Source: Pirellulaceae bacterium (GTDB lineage: Bacteria; Planctomycetota; Planctomycetia; Pirellulales; Pirellulaceae). Taken from it: a stretch of DNA of 64,000 nt. The stretch is from assembly GCA_018402565.1 (NCBI GenBank), contig JAGYIQ010000008.1, forward strand, positions 102,001 to 166,000, given 5' to 3'. Positions 33,618-43,076 of this stretch are shown one piece after another. The notes beneath the pieces are model-generated. The model was not told where the DNA came from and searched no databases. It was given only the letters and a program-made list of their open reading frames with translations. A program made the position numbers and the translations under genes. Within the stretch, counting starts at the first letter, position 1; every line of letters starts with the position of its first letter.

Positions 33618-34420
33618 GAATTCGGTTCACTCGGGGGAGCCGCCAGCGACGAGGCGGCAGAACAAAAGCGATCACCCCAGGCCAAAATCGTTCGGCCAAC
33701 CAAAGGGATGTCCTCGGCTTGGTTGGTCAACAAATGATCGCTCCCCGGCAGCGTCAACAGACTGCTGGGCTGCGGGCTCCAACGCAAAGCGTCCAGGCTG
33801 TGGCGGTAACTCAAAGTTTCATCTTCCGGGGAGTGGACCAACAGCAGGGGTAAACTCAAGTTTTGAATTCGCCGCGGAATGTCCTGTGACCGCAAGTCTT
33901 GCATCAGTTGGGCCGTGATTGGGATCGGGCGGTTGCCGATCGTCACCATCCCAAAGCCCTGTTGGTCGATGTCGGGGTTGCTGCCAGCCAAGTAGTCGGA
34001 CAGGTGGGTGGTGCAACTGGGGGATGCAATCGTCACCAAGCCGCAGGCCGATGGGATCCGTTCGGCCACCTCGTAAGAAGCCGTCCCACCCAACGAATGT
34101 CCAATCAGCAAGCGAGGGGCTTCAAACTGCTCCGCTAAGAATTCTGCGGCACAAATCGTATCCAGACAAGTCGTTGTGAAGTTCGTGGCCTGGAATTCGC
34201 CTTGGCTCTCGCCCAATCCGGTATAATCGTAACGTAGAACCGCGATCCCGCCCTCGGCCAACACGCGGCTGATGCGTACAATCGCCTTGAGGTCTTTGCT
34301 GCAGGTGAAGCAGTGGGAGAAAATGGCGTAGTATCGTGGCTGGTCGCACGTGTCCAAAACTCCAACCAACGTCTGACCGACATGGTTGGGAAACGACACC
34401 CGGTAACTCTTCCGCATCAT
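33605..34420 (-). CDS. Alpha/beta hydrolase (OsmC-associated type)
   Basis: A 271-residue cytoplasmic hydrolase with GHSLGG as nucleophile elbow (107-112), an oxyanion region FSHCFTCSKDLKA, RYDYTGLGESQG, the acid in VHSPEDETLSY and the histidine in LPGSDHLLTN. The FTCSKDL and DYTGLGES motifs match the hydrolase half of fused hydrolase-OsmC proteins, here without OsmC. The first ATG is at 34420; ATG 34417 has better spacing from AGGA. It overlaps phoH by 13 bases. Substrate unknown. Confidence 0.85.
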   Translation of the reverse strand: MMRKSYRVSFPNHVGQTLVGVLDTCDQPRYYAIFSHCFTCSKDLKAIVRISRVLAEGGIAVLRYDYTGLGESQGEFQATNFTTTCLDTICAAEFLAEQFEAPRLLIGHSLGGTASYEVAERIPSACGLVTIASPSCTTHLSDYLAGSNPDIDQQGFGMVTIGNRPIPITAQLMQDLRSQDIPRRIQNLSLPLLLVHSPEDETLSYRHSLDALRWSPQPSSLLTLPGSDHLLTNQAEDIPLVGRTILAWGDRFCSAASSLAAPPSEPNSCQM

Positions 34421-34509
34421 GTTCCTTTATCCCGAGCCCCTTCGCCTGCCGCTCGACATTTTGACAACTCGGCCACTTTCGACAAGCGGTTCGTTACAAA
34501 GGTATGGAA

Positions 34510-35847
34510 ATGGGTCGCCGGCAAAAAAGCTCGAAAAAAACAGGATTCCAGGATGACTCGGGGCAGGCCGCGGATTTGGACTCGGATCCGGGCTCGAGCC
34601 AGCGCCGCAGTGTCAGCCGCCGTTTGGCCCGCGACCATTGGTCCCAGCCGACCGCCGAGGAGTCCGCGGCGGCCGACCTGGCCGAGGAGGAGCTGGACGA
34701 TGATCTGCCGCTCCCCCTCTCGCTCGATTCGCCCCGCCCCACAGCATCGACGAGCGGCTCGGCCGGCGCTGGAGCCTCGTCCGGAGCTGCCAACGCCGGC
34801 ATTTCGCGGCGACACGATCGGCCGGAACTGATCCGCGACGCGGCCGGCCAGCAGCAGTTTCAGTTCGAGATCACGCAAGCCGAAGAGGGCAAGCGGCTGG
34901 ACATCTTCCTGGCGGAGCAGTTTCCCGAGCTGAGTCGGGTCAAACTGCGACGCACCATCAGTGCGGGGCACGCCGCCATCGACGGCGAAATCATCAAGCC
35001 GGCCTTCCGCTTGGAGCCGGGCCAACGATTGACGCTGGCCATCCCCCCGAACCTGTTCGAAGATGACCAAAAAGGCGAGCCCATGGAATTGGACATTCTG
35101 TGGGAGGATGAGCACTTGATCGCCATCAACAAGTCGGCCGGTATCGTCGTACACCCGGCGAAAGGGCATTGGCGTGGGACCCTCACCAGCGGCCTGATCC
35201 ACCGCTTCCAGCAATTGAGCTCGTTGGGCGGCGCCACGCGTCCCGGCATCGTGCATCGCTTGGACCGCGACACCAGCGGCGTGATCCTGGTCGCAAAGAC
35301 CGACCAGGCCCACATGGGCTTGGTGGACCAATTCCAAAATCGGACCGTGGCCAAGGAGTACTGGGCGATTGTCTCGCCGGCGCCCAATTTTGACCAGGAT
35401 TGCATCGACTTGCCGATCGGCAAACACCCGTATCAACGAGAACGCATGGCGATTCGCGAGAATCACGCCACCAGCCGTCCGGCTGAAACCGTGTTTCAGG
35501 TGACCGAGCGATTTCAGGGGTTCGCGGTCTTGCGGGTGGCGCCCAAAACCGGGCGGACCCACCAAATTCGCGTTCATCTGGCACATGTCGGTTGCCCGGT
35601 GTTGTGTGACCGATTGTACAGTGGCCGCGCCAGCCTGACCGAGGCCATGTTGCACGGGGGCGTCGACCAAGCCGCTGGGGATGATGCCACCGCACTCTTG
35701 AATCGCCAGGCCCTGCATGCTCACACGATCAGTTTCCAGCACCCGTTGACCGGGCAGACACTGAAAATCGAGGCGCCATTGCCAGCGGATCTGCTGCAAA
35801 CTTGGGAGGCCCTCCGCCGGATCCGATCGCTGGAGAAGACTCGCTGA
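34510..35847 (+). CDS. RluA/RluD family 23S rRNA pseudouridine synthase with long N-terminal extension
   Basis: A 445-residue protein. After about 105 residues of acidic, Ser/Ala-rich low-complexity sequence comes an S4 RNA-binding domain (KRLDIFLAEQFPELSRVKLRRTISAGHAAIDGEIIKPAFRLEPGQRL) and the catalytic domain with HRLDRDTSG (the Asp nucleophile) and RTHQIRVHLAHVGCPVLCDRLY. RluD makes pseudouridines in helix 69 of 23S rRNA; the exact target here is inferred. ATG 34510 is 7 bases after AAAGG; ATG 34504 is possible. Repeat D2 starts 12 bases after the stop. Confidence 0.9.
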   Translation: MGRRQKSSKKTGFQDDSGQAADLDSDPGSSQRRSVSRRLARDHWSQPTAEESAAADLAEEELDDDLPLPLSLDSPRPTASTSGSAGAGASSGAANAGISRRHDRPELIRDAAGQQQFQFEITQAEEGKRLDIFLAEQFPELSRVKLRRTISAGHAAIDGEIIKPAFRLEPGQRLTLAIPPNLFEDDQKGEPMELDILWEDEHLIAINKSAGIVVHPAKGHWRGTLTSGLIHRFQQLSSLGGATRPGIVHRLDRDTSGVILVAKTDQAHMGLVDQFQNRTVAKEYWAIVSPAPNFDQDCIDLPIGKHPYQRERMAIRENHATSRPAETVFQVTERFQGFAVLRVAPKTGRTHQIRVHLAHVGCPVLCDRLYSGRASLTEAMLHGGVDQAAGDDATALLNRQALHAHTISFQHPLTGQTLKIEAPLPADLLQTWEALRRIRSLEKTR

Positions 35848-35858
35848 CCCCCGAGCCA

Positions 35859-36185
35859 AGGGACTTGTTGATTTTTCCAGACTTCCTCACGAAATTGCGG
35901 TCCACCTCAAGAAAATCCGTCAAAAACACGCCGTTTCCTGGGCAATCGAAATGCTTGAGGGCTTGTTGATTTTTCCAGACTTGCACGCGAAACTGCCGTC
36001 CGATTCAAGGAAATCTGACAAAAACACGGCGTTTTCCCGTCAATCGAAACGCTTGAGGGCTTGTTGATTTTTCCAGACTTGCATGCGAAATTGCCGTCCG
36101 CATCAAGAAACTCCGTCAAAAACACGTCGTTTCCGCGTCAATCGAAACGCTTGACGCGTTCCGCTACGGAAAAATCAACAAGCCC
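35859..36185 (+). repeat. Family D element, copy D2 (three left units, one right end)
   Basis: Three left units of 98-99 bases open with GGACTTGTTGATTTTTCC or GGGCTTGTTGATTTTTCC at 35860, 35959 and 36057, each containing GTCAAAAACACG and ending near CAATCGAAACGCTTGA. A single right end TTGACGCGTTCCGCTACGG then closes with GGAAAAATCAACAAGCCC, an exact 18-bp inverted copy of the left end of units 2 and 3. The region 35848-36296 holds no gene apart from this. Confidence 0.9.
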
Positions 36186-36296
36186 CAAGCGAGGCGGGAA
36201 TCGGGGGTTGGCACGTGGCCCAAGTCTCGGGCGACAATTACAATGAGGCGGCGGGGTCACGGGGTCCAGAATAGCTTCCAGAAAGGTTGGATTTCA

Positions 36297-36947
36297 ATGC
36301 GTATTGCCATGATCGGTCTGTGGTGGGCAGGATTGCTCTGCTTGACGATGGGGATGACTTTGCCCTCATCCATTGCCCAGGAGAATTCCGAATGGGTGGC
36401 GTTGACGGACGGCAAGTCATTCGACGGTTGGAAGATCAATGAAAACTCGGACAGCTGGCGACTCGAGGACGGTGTATTCGTCGCCAAAGGGGACCGCAGC
36501 CACTTGTTCTACGTGGGTGACGACAAGCCGTTCAAGAATTTCGAGTTCAAAGCCAAGGTGATGTGCGAGCCCAACGCCAACGGCGGGATTTACTTTCACA
36601 CCCAGTTCCAAGATGACGGCTGGCCCAAACATGGCTACGAGGCCCAGGTCAATAACACGCACGGCGATCGCAAGAAGACCGGCGGCTTGTACGATGTCAA
36701 AGACGTTTTGGATAACTCGCCCGCCAAAGACAACGAGTGGTTCGACTATTACATCAAAGTTGAAGGCAAGACCATCATCATCAAGATCAATGGGGAAGAA
36801 ACCGTCAACTACACCGAACCCGATGGCAAGCAGCCCGGTCGCCAATTTACTCGTGTGCTGACCGAAGGTACTTTCGGCTTGCAGTGCCATGACCCGGGCG
36901 CCGCCGTTCGCTACAAAGAGATCCAAGTCCGTCGCCTGCCCGAATAG
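36297..36947 (+). CDS. DUF1080 (3-keto-disaccharide hydrolase-like) exported protein
   Basis: A 216-residue protein with a signal peptide (IGLWWAGLLCLTMGMTLPSSIAQ) and one DUF1080 domain: WVALTDGKSFDGWKINENSDSWRLEDGVFVAKGD, FKNFEFKAKVMCEPNANGGIYFHTQFQDDGWPKHGYEAQVNNTH, TGGLYDVKDVLDNSP, NEWFDYYIKVEGKTIIIKINGE, FGLQCHDPGAAVRYKEIQVRRLP. It is a jelly-roll fold related to concanavalin-like glucanases; the family is very abundant in planctomycetes and some members act on 3-ketosugars. ATG 36297 has AGGTTGG upstream. The element D2 ends 110 bases before it. Confidence 0.9.
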   Translation: MRIAMIGLWWAGLLCLTMGMTLPSSIAQENSEWVALTDGKSFDGWKINENSDSWRLEDGVFVAKGDRSHLFYVGDDKPFKNFEFKAKVMCEPNANGGIYFHTQFQDDGWPKHGYEAQVNNTHGDRKKTGGLYDVKDVLDNSPAKDNEWFDYYIKVEGKTIIIKINGEETVNYTEPDGKQPGRQFTRVLTEGTFGLQCHDPGAAVRYKEIQVRRLPE

Positions 36948-37011
36948 GCCCACCCGGCAAACTCCAGCCGACACAGTCCCGCTCGACACAGTCTGGCCGG
37001 CACGGACGCAG

Positions 37012-37035
37012 CGCCTGCGATTTCGGTCGCAGGCG
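37012..37035. terminator. Hairpin between convergent genes
   Basis: CGCCTGCGA and TCGCAGGCG form a perfect 9-bp stem with a TTTCGG loop, between the DUF1080 gene (plus) and hflC (minus). There is no T run, so termination efficiency is uncertain. Confidence 0.4.
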
Positions 37036-37190
37036 TTCCCCGTGTCCCGCTGGTTTCAGTTGCGATTTCTTGCCACAGCAATTCTGTTTTCTTAGCAAGG
37101 ACGGTTGCCAGTCCGAACGCTGGCGGGATTAGGATACCGCCGCTGGAGGTTCCGGCAAAACGAGAGTGAACGCCTGGGCTTCGGTTTCGA

Positions 37191-38192
37191 TCACTCGTCG
37201 GAGGCCTGGGCCCCGCCTGAACGCAGGAACTGGAAATATTCTGAATCGGCGCCAATGACTAAAGTCACCTCTTTTCCCAGAGATTTTGAGTAACTGTCAA
37301 GGGTTCGATAAAAGGCATAAAAGTCGGCGTTGGTTTCAAACGCATTGTTGTAAATCTTGCTGGCTTCGGCATCTGCCAAGCCACGAGTAATCTCGGCATC
37401 ACGTTCAGCTCCCGATTTTATCTCCGCCAGCAAGCGTTCGGTTTCACCTAGGATCTCTGCCGCTCGCCCTTCGCCTTCACTGCGGAATTGTTCGGCGATC
37501 CGTTGTCGTTCGGCGATCATGCGTTGATACACTTGGATTTGGACCGATTCGACGTAGTTCAGCCGTTTGATTCGAATGTCGACCAATTCGATTCCGTATT
37601 GCGGCATTTGTAATTGGGCGGTGGCCAGAATGGAATTGACCAGTTCTTCCCGACCGGCTTCGACTTCTTGTAGCAGTATCTCCTCATCCCCTTCGCCGGC
37701 CATCGCGCGTTTCAAGTCTTCTTTTGAAACCTTCCAGTCTTTGGAGCGCACAATGTCAACCAACGGGCTAGAAGCAATCTTGTCCCGGACCACTGAATCC
37801 AGGATGTCGTTCAATCGGCTCTGGGCGCCGGCTTCGTTTTGCACGCTCTGCAAAAACTTCAACGGATCAACAATCCGCCAGCGGGCGGTCGTGTCGATCG
37901 ATATGAACTGCTCCTCGACAGTGGGGATTTGATTGGGGTCGCCGTCCCACGACAATAATCGTTTGTCGAAGCGTCGAACCTCTTGAATGAAGGGGATGCG
38001 AAAGTGCATGCCTGGTTCGACAATCGGTTCACCGACGGGAGCTCCAAATTGCACAACAATCACCTGCTCGCTCTCGTCGACCGTAAAAATCGAGGCATAG
38101 CCGATGACTGCCGTGAGGCTCGCGGCCACTGCGACAGCCAGCCAGAAGATGCCACCCGATCGAGATCTCAATTGGACATTGCGGTTGTTCAT
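37191..38192 (-). CDS. hflC: HflC-like SPFH/prohibitin protein
   Basis: A 333-residue protein with one N-terminal membrane helix (IFWLAVAVAASLTAVIGYASIFTV) and an SPFH domain (FTVDESEQVIVVQFGAPVGEPIVEPGMHFRIPFIQEVRRFDKR...WDGDPNQIPT). The coiled region AERQRIAEQFRSEGEGRAAEILGETERLLAEIKSGAERDAEITRGLADAEASKIYNNAF is typical of HflC. With HflK it forms the periplasmic cage that modulates the FtsH protease. It is translationally coupled to hflK through ATGA (38189-38192). Confidence 0.92.
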   Translation of the reverse strand: MNNRNVQLRSRSGGIFWLAVAVAASLTAVIGYASIFTVDESEQVIVVQFGAPVGEPIVEPGMHFRIPFIQEVRRFDKRLLSWDGDPNQIPTVEEQFISIDTTARWRIVDPLKFLQSVQNEAGAQSRLNDILDSVVRDKIASSPLVDIVRSKDWKVSKEDLKRAMAGEGDEEILLQEVEAGREELVNSILATAQLQMPQYGIELVDIRIKRLNYVESVQIQVYQRMIAERQRIAEQFRSEGEGRAAEILGETERLLAEIKSGAERDAEITRGLADAEASKIYNNAFETNADFYAFYRTLDSYSKSLGKEVTLVIGADSEYFQFLRSGGAQASDE

Positions 38193-39328
38193 TGATTTAC
38201 TCCACGACGTGCAGGTGCCAGCGACGATCCCGAACCCAGCGACGATCCCGAGCCCGACGTTGAAGCCGGTGCCCGTGTTGAACCCGGTGCCCGTGTTGAT
38301 CCCGAGGGTAAGCCGCTTGATTGGCCATCGAGATTCAAGAGCGGTATCGGGCTTGTCTGTCCCTCATCGACCACGATCACACGGCCCAATTCAGGCAAGA
38401 CTCGGTCGAGCATTTCCAGGTACAGTCGGCGGCGAGTCACCTCGGGTGCATTGCGGTACTCTTCGACAATGGAGAGGAAGCGAGCGGCTTCCCCGGTGGC
38501 GCGGTTGACTCGTTCGGCACGATAACCCTCGGCAGCTTCGAGCACCTGGCGTGCTTCGCCGCGGGCGCGTGGTACCACCTGATTGCGGCGTTTCTCGGCC
38601 TCGTTGATCATTTGCTCCTTTTCCTGCTCGGCCTGATTCACCTCATTAAAGGCAGGCTTGACCGGATCAGGTGGTGTCACATCTTGCAGTTCGACCGTTC
38701 CAATCGTGATGCCCATATCAAACGAGTTGAGGATCTGTTGCAGTTCTTGTTTCGCGGCCGTCGCAATCTGGACTCGCTTGACGGTTAGCACGTCGGAACC
38801 CAAGGAGTTGCCCACAATTCGCCGCTTGACCGCCTCCGAGACATCTCGGATCGTAGCGTCCACATCTCGTACGCGATGCAGATATTTATTCGGGTCGTTA
38901 ACCCGGTATTGAACCACCCATTCGACGTCAACGACCTTGAGGTCTCCTGTCAACATCAACGACTCCGCTTGATCTGCTGCATCCTTGCGATATTTGGAGC
39001 CCTTGGGTTGCTGCAGGTTCTTCGAGCTGAAGCCGAACTCCTGCTTGAGTACTCGGGCAGTGGGCACGAAGGTCTGGGTGTCGATGCCGAAGGGCAGCTT
39101 AAAATGCAAGCCGGGGTCTTTTATCGCAATGACCTTGCCGAAGCGTTTGACGACGGATTGTCCCTCGGGTTGCACGGTATAGATAGAGGAAACACCGGCC
39201 CAAACGACCAGAACGACGACCGCCATGCCGCCCACGATGTAGAAACTATGGCGCCAATTGAACTGCTGCCAATCAATGTTGCCGAGCCACTCTTGGATCG
39301 GATTATCTTCGTTGTTATTTCTTCGCAC
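38189..39328 (-). CDS. hflK: HflK-like SPFH/prohibitin protein
   Basis: A 379-residue protein from a GTG at 39328 with AGG six bases upstream. One membrane helix (FYIVGGMAVVVLVVWAGVSSIY), an SPFH domain (SIYTVQPEGQSVVKRFGKVIAIKDPGLHFKLPFGIDTQTFVPT) and the coiled segment NEVNQAEQEKEQMINEAEKRRNQVVPRARGEARQVLEAAEGYRAERVNRATGEAARFLSIVEEY identify it. The C-terminal 45 residues are a Gly/Ser/Pro/Arg low-complexity tail (STRAPGSTRAPAST...) encoded by imperfect 18-bp tandem repeats near 38220-38310. Confidence 0.92.
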   Translation of the reverse strand: MRRNNNEDNPIQEWLGNIDWQQFNWRHSFYIVGGMAVVVLVVWAGVSSIYTVQPEGQSVVKRFGKVIAIKDPGLHFKLPFGIDTQTFVPTARVLKQEFGFSSKNLQQPKGSKYRKDAADQAESLMLTGDLKVVDVEWVVQYRVNDPNKYLHRVRDVDATIRDVSEAVKRRIVGNSLGSDVLTVKRVQIATAAKQELQQILNSFDMGITIGTVELQDVTPPDPVKPAFNEVNQAEQEKEQMINEAEKRRNQVVPRARGEARQVLEAAEGYRAERVNRATGEAARFLSIVEEYRNAPEVTRRRLYLEMLDRVLPELGRVIVVDEGQTSPIPLLNLDGQSSGLPSGSTRAPGSTRAPASTSGSGSSLGSGSSLAPARRGVNQ

Positions 39329-39535
39329 GACAACCTGTCCTGTTGATTCGATCTCTCCGATTGGCTCGACCTGTCAGGTCAGCCAGCACCCGGAACATCC
39401 GTCATTATCGCTACGGCCCAAAGGATCTAGCCGTAAGCATACCACCTCTGTTCACTCCGGGTGTCAATGCATTCCCAGGAATTGCCGAGAATTGCCGAGA
39501 TTGTGCGGACTTGCCACGGTTTATGACGGCGACTA

Positions 39536-39600
39536 TCCGGAATTGACGCCTGACCCCTTTGCCACTTCGATCCCAAAGTTGAATTGTGACAAAGCACTAG
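39536..39600 (-). repeat. Family C element, copy C2 (partial)
   Basis: Read on the minus strand it starts CTAGTGCTTTGTCA, continues TTTGGGATCG and AAAGGGGTCAGGCGTCAATT, matching the first 65 bases of C1 but lacking the tandem units. It lies five bases after the TGA of the ABC permease gene, with the same end facing the gene as in C1 and C3. Confidence 0.8.
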
Positions 39601-39605
39601 GCGTG

Positions 39606-40832
39606 TCAAGAACGCGAGTCGGAGGGGGCTCGAATGGGGAGTTGGTCACCTCTCAGGGCCCAGCGTAGCACGTCGATCCAAGAAGGCTCTTTTCCGTACA
39701 GCATGATCCCGGCGGCGAAGATCCGGCCGGCAGCGATTCGCAAGATCCATATTCCACCCACCAATAGCAGCAAACACATCGCGATTTCCCACCATGCCAC
39801 TTCTCCCAGTAACAGTCGAATGGGCATCGCGGTCGATGAAGTTCCCGGCAAAATACTCAATACTCGCATGGCGTTGCCGTCTGGTTGGGGGATTGCCAAA
39901 AACCCAGCGGCGATTGGCAACATGGGCACAAACAGCAAGCCACTTTTGGCCGAGGTGTTTGGGTCGTTAATAATCGACGAAATTGCCGCAAAAAAACAAT
40001 TCCAAAACACTGCCCCGCCCAGGAACAAGATCGCCAGAAGCGGAAGTAGATCCCAACGACTCAACGCATCTGGCATCGTCATTGCGTAGCCAGCTAGCCA
40101 AACGATTGCGTAGATCGCCAATCCCCCCACCAACAACATTGCTACGGAAGCAAACGAGGCCCCCGTCAGCCCAATCAGTTTTCCATCGATCCACGCTTGG
40201 GGCGAAATGACACTGACAATCTGTTCGGTGATCCGTTGTTGTTTCTCACCTGTAATCCCCACCATAAAAAACGATAAGCCCATAAAACTGACGAGCATCA
40301 TGAAGCTGCCCATGCCGATAGCCACAACGCGATCGGCAAAAGTGATCAATTTTGGCATCGTTGTAGTTACTTTGATGGTCTGCGGTGCAAAAATTAGCTG
40401 CAACTGTTCCGGAGTAATCGAGGCCTGCGCCATGGCGCGGCTCAACTTCAACTTGTTCACCGCTTCCTGAATCTCACTGACCCAACCGGGCGGTTGCCGA
40501 ACCAACAGCTCGACGACAAGTTCGGGAACGTTGTCGGTGTCCTCCGTGATCAATAGGATGCCATCCAGGCTTCGATCGTCGAGTTGCAACCGCAGTTGTT
40601 GAATGGTTTCCTCGGAGGGCTTCACTCTGACGGACGAGTCATTCGGTAGGTCCAAGGGTTGATTGAAGCCAAGGAGTGCCACCTCGATGTCATTGCTACT
40701 TCGGACAAACTTGACGGCGCCGAAGGCTATGGCGGAGGTGGCCAGCATGACGACAATGCCAAACAATTGATCACGCCACTTGAAAAAGCGAAAGAACTCC
40801 CATTTGGCCACGATCCAAACGCTGTGATTCAT
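39606..40832 (-). CDS. ABC-2 family permease (NatB-like)
   Basis: A 408-residue protein: an N-terminal helix (LFGIVVMLATSAIAFGAVKFV), an extracytoplasmic domain of about 140 residues, then five or six helices including FMMLVSFMGLSFFMVGITGEKQQRITEQIVSVISPQAWIDGKL, a motif of NatB-like Na+ or drug exporters. It is coupled by ATGA to the ATPase upstream. Element C2 begins five bases after its stop. Confidence 0.85.
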   Translation of the reverse strand: MNHSVWIVAKWEFFRFFKWRDQLFGIVVMLATSAIAFGAVKFVRSSNDIEVALLGFNQPLDLPNDSSVRVKPSEETIQQLRLQLDDRSLDGILLITEDTDNVPELVVELLVRQPPGWVSEIQEAVNKLKLSRAMAQASITPEQLQLIFAPQTIKVTTTMPKLITFADRVVAIGMGSFMMLVSFMGLSFFMVGITGEKQQRITEQIVSVISPQAWIDGKLIGLTGASFASVAMLLVGGLAIYAIVWLAGYAMTMPDALSRWDLLPLLAILFLGGAVFWNCFFAAISSIINDPNTSAKSGLLFVPMLPIAAGFLAIPQPDGNAMRVLSILPGTSSTAMPIRLLLGEVAWWEIAMCLLLLVGGIWILRIAAGRIFAAGIMLYGKEPSWIDVLRWALRGDQLPIRAPSDSRS

Positions 40833-41845
40833 TGTAGTTTTCTCTGCGGTAAAGCGTCCGGATCGGCAGCGACTCGTAAGTAGATTTCGTGCAGTGACGC
40901 GGCACTACTCTGGAACGAACGAATCGAACCCCATTCATGTAGCTTGTTCAAACATTCAAGTTGATTGTTGCTATTTGCAAAGTGCAATGCGATGAGATTC
41001 GGCTGCTCCAACCGCACCTCGCGAACTTTTTCGTCGGCTTGCAGATTTCCCAGCAAGACCTGATCAATCGGTTGCTCGAATTCGATGCGTAGCGTTCTGC
41101 CGCCAAGCGAGCCTTGACAGATTTCGGCCACTGTTCCACTCAGTACCTCACGTCCTTTTGCTATAATCATAACGTGATCCGCCAGGCGTTCAATTAAGTG
41201 AAGTTGGTGAGCACTTAGTAGAATCGTCGCGCCTTCGGACCGGATCTCGCGAATCAAGTTCACCATGAGTTCCTGATTGATTGGATCGAGTCCGGAGAAG
41301 GGTTCGTCCAGGACCACGAGCGCGGGACGATGGAGTAGGGCGGTAGCGATTTGAACCTTCTGTTGGTTGCCTTTGCTAAGTGTTTCCAGTTTGCTTTTGG
41401 CGTACCGAGTCAGTTCAAGTCGTTCGATCCACATTTGGACGACACGACGTGACTCTGCTGGATTCAGGCCACGGAGGGCCGCGAAATACTGGAGGGTGGC
41501 CGTGACGGGTTGGTCCTTGTACAGACCACGATCTTCCGGCAGGTAGCCGATCTGAGTTCGATCCACTGAAGCGATTTCTCCGCCGTTACTTTTCCAACGG
41601 CCGCTGTTACCACTCCAGCGGAAGGTGCCTTCGTCTGGGGGCAACATGCCGATGAGCATTCGTACCAGCGTGGTTTTGCCAGCCCCGTTTGGACCTAACA
41701 ACGAGAAGATCTGCTGTGGTTTAACCTCAAACGAAATTTGATCAACCGCTTTAACGGCGCCGAACGACTTGCCGACTCCGTGCGCGGAAACTAGCAGGCT
41801 TGATTCTCGGAATGGGCTAGTGAGTGGTGCTGTTTTCGGGTTCAT
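40829..41845 (-). CDS. ABC transporter ATP-binding protein (NatA-like)
   Basis: A 338-residue nucleotide-binding subunit. Walker A is GPNGAGKT (51-58), followed by IGYLPEDRGLYKDQPV, the signature LSKGNQQKV and Walker B LVVLDEPFSGLDP. The C-terminal 90 residues form the regulatory region common in NatA-type ATPases. The ATG at 41845 lies 29 bases inside the end of the upstream CobW gene and has no obvious ribosome site, so translation may depend on that of cobW; the permease gene follows with ATGA overlap. Confidence 0.88.
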   Translation of the reverse strand: MNPKTAPLTSPFRESSLLVSAHGVGKSFGAVKAVDQISFEVKPQQIFSLLGPNGAGKTTLVRMLIGMLPPDEGTFRWSGNSGRWKSNGGEIASVDRTQIGYLPEDRGLYKDQPVTATLQYFAALRGLNPAESRRVVQMWIERLELTRYAKSKLETLSKGNQQKVQIATALLHRPALVVLDEPFSGLDPINQELMVNLIREIRSEGATILLSAHQLHLIERLADHVMIIAKGREVLSGTVAEICQGSLGGRTLRIEFEQPIDQVLLGNLQADEKVREVRLEQPNLIALHFANSNNQLECLNKLHEWGSIRSFQSSAASLHEIYLRVAADPDALPQRKLQ

Positions 41846-43076
41846 TATCGTTCGCCGGCTCGCTTTCACTCTCAGGATCGCTAAATTGCCATTCTGGGAG
41901 CGGGTCGTCCCAGGCTTGCCAGGCATTCGGGCCGGCTTGCAGCTCCTCGTCGGTCAACAGGCAACGATCCAAATCGGTCAGGATTTTCGCCCAATCGACA
42001 TGCTGCCCGATCAATACCAATTCAATCCGACGATCGCCATAAGGTTCTTGCCACAGCGCTTCAATCTCGGCTTTCAGTTCCGAGTCTTCTTGCCACTCTT
42101 CGTCGGGCGATGCCGCCGCCCAATAGCCGGCGGGTTCGAAGGCGAAGACACTGCCAGCATGCGACCAATCGGCGGCGATGTCATGGCGTGTTGCGAACCA
42201 AACCAGCCCCTTGGAGCGGACGATCTGATCGAACGAATCGCCGCTCTGCACCCAATCCAGTAACCGCTGCGGATGGAACGGACGGCGCTGGCGATACACG
42301 CGGCTGCTGAAGCCGTATTCGTCGGACTCCGAGGATTCGGCACCGCGAGCAACCGCGAGCCATTCTTGATTCTCGGCTGCCCACTCCTCGCTGAATCGAT
42401 TGGTGTTGAGGATTTCCTCCAGCGGCACCTCTCCACGGATTGCGGTGATGATCTTGGCGGATGGGTTCAGTCGTCGCAGCATGGCCATCAGTTCCTCGGC
42501 GGCGGCGGGCTCGACCAAGTCCACTTTCGACACCAGGATCACGTTGGCGAACTCGATTTGGTCTGTCAGGAGCTTGCCGATGTCGCGATCGTCGTGTTCG
42601 TCCAGTCCCAGGCCACGTTGGTTCAATTCGTCCTGGGTACGGAAATCGCGAGGGAAGTTGACCGCATCGACGACTGTGACCAGCGTGTCTAATTTGGCGA
42701 CTTCCGACAGGCTCTCGCCCGCTTCGTCGATGAAAGTGAAGGTCTCCGCGACCGGCAGGGGTTCCGAGATGCCGGTCGATTCAATCAGCAGGTAGTCAAA
42801 CCGTCCCAATTTGGCGAGGCGGGCGACTTCTCGGAGCAAGTCCTCTCGGAGGGTGCAGCAGATGCAGCCGTTGGACATTTCCACCAACTGTTCCTCCACG
42901 CGGTTCAGATCCGCGTGTCCTTGCAGGACCAGGCGAGCATCGATGTTGACCTCGCTCATGTCGTTGACAATGACGGCCACGCGCAGCCCCTGTCGATTGC
43001 TCAACACGCGATTCAGCAGAGTCGTCTTGCCTGCTCCCAAGAAGCCGGACAAAACCGTGACAGGCAAACGTGACAT
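41817..43076 (-). CDS. CobW/ZNG1-type GTP-dependent metallochaperone
   Basis: A 419-residue G3E-family GTPase. P-loop GFLGAGKT (11-18), the metal motif CICC within SNGCICCTL (about 71-74), ESTGISEPLPVAETF, SKVDLV (the NKxD-equivalent) and the C-terminal CobW_C domain with RRPFHPQRLLDWVQ are all present. Family members deliver Zn2+ or Co2+ to metalloenzymes. The ATG at 43076 gives the usual N-terminus (MSRLPVTVLSGFLG). The C-terminus is acidic (DPESESEPANDNEPEN). No Zur-like operator was recognised upstream. Confidence 0.92.
   Translation of the reverse strand: MSRLPVTVLSGFLGAGKTTLLNRVLSNRQGLRVAVIVNDMSEVNIDARLVLQGHADLNRVEEQLVEMSNGCICCTLREDLLREVARLAKLGRFDYLLIESTGISEPLPVAETFTFIDEAGESLSEVAKLDTLVTVVDAVNFPRDFRTQDELNQRGLGLDEHDDRDIGKLLTDQIEFANVILVSKVDLVEPAAAEELMAMLRRLNPSAKIITAIRGEVPLEEILNTNRFSEEWAAENQEWLAVARGAESSESDEYGFSSRVYRQRRPFHPQRLLDWVQSGDSFDQIVRSKGLVWFATRHDIAADWSHAGSVFAFEPAGYWAAASPDEEWQEDSELKAEIEALWQEPYGDRRIELVLIGQHVDWAKILTDLDRCLLTDEELQAGPNAWQAWDDPLPEWQFSDPESESEPANDNEPENSTTH

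Noticed and set aside
34417..35859. Long minus-strand open frame opposite the pseudouridine synthase gene
   Set aside because: Its translation has no domain character, while the plus strand encodes a clear S4 and pseudouridine synthase protein with the HRLDRDTSG motif.
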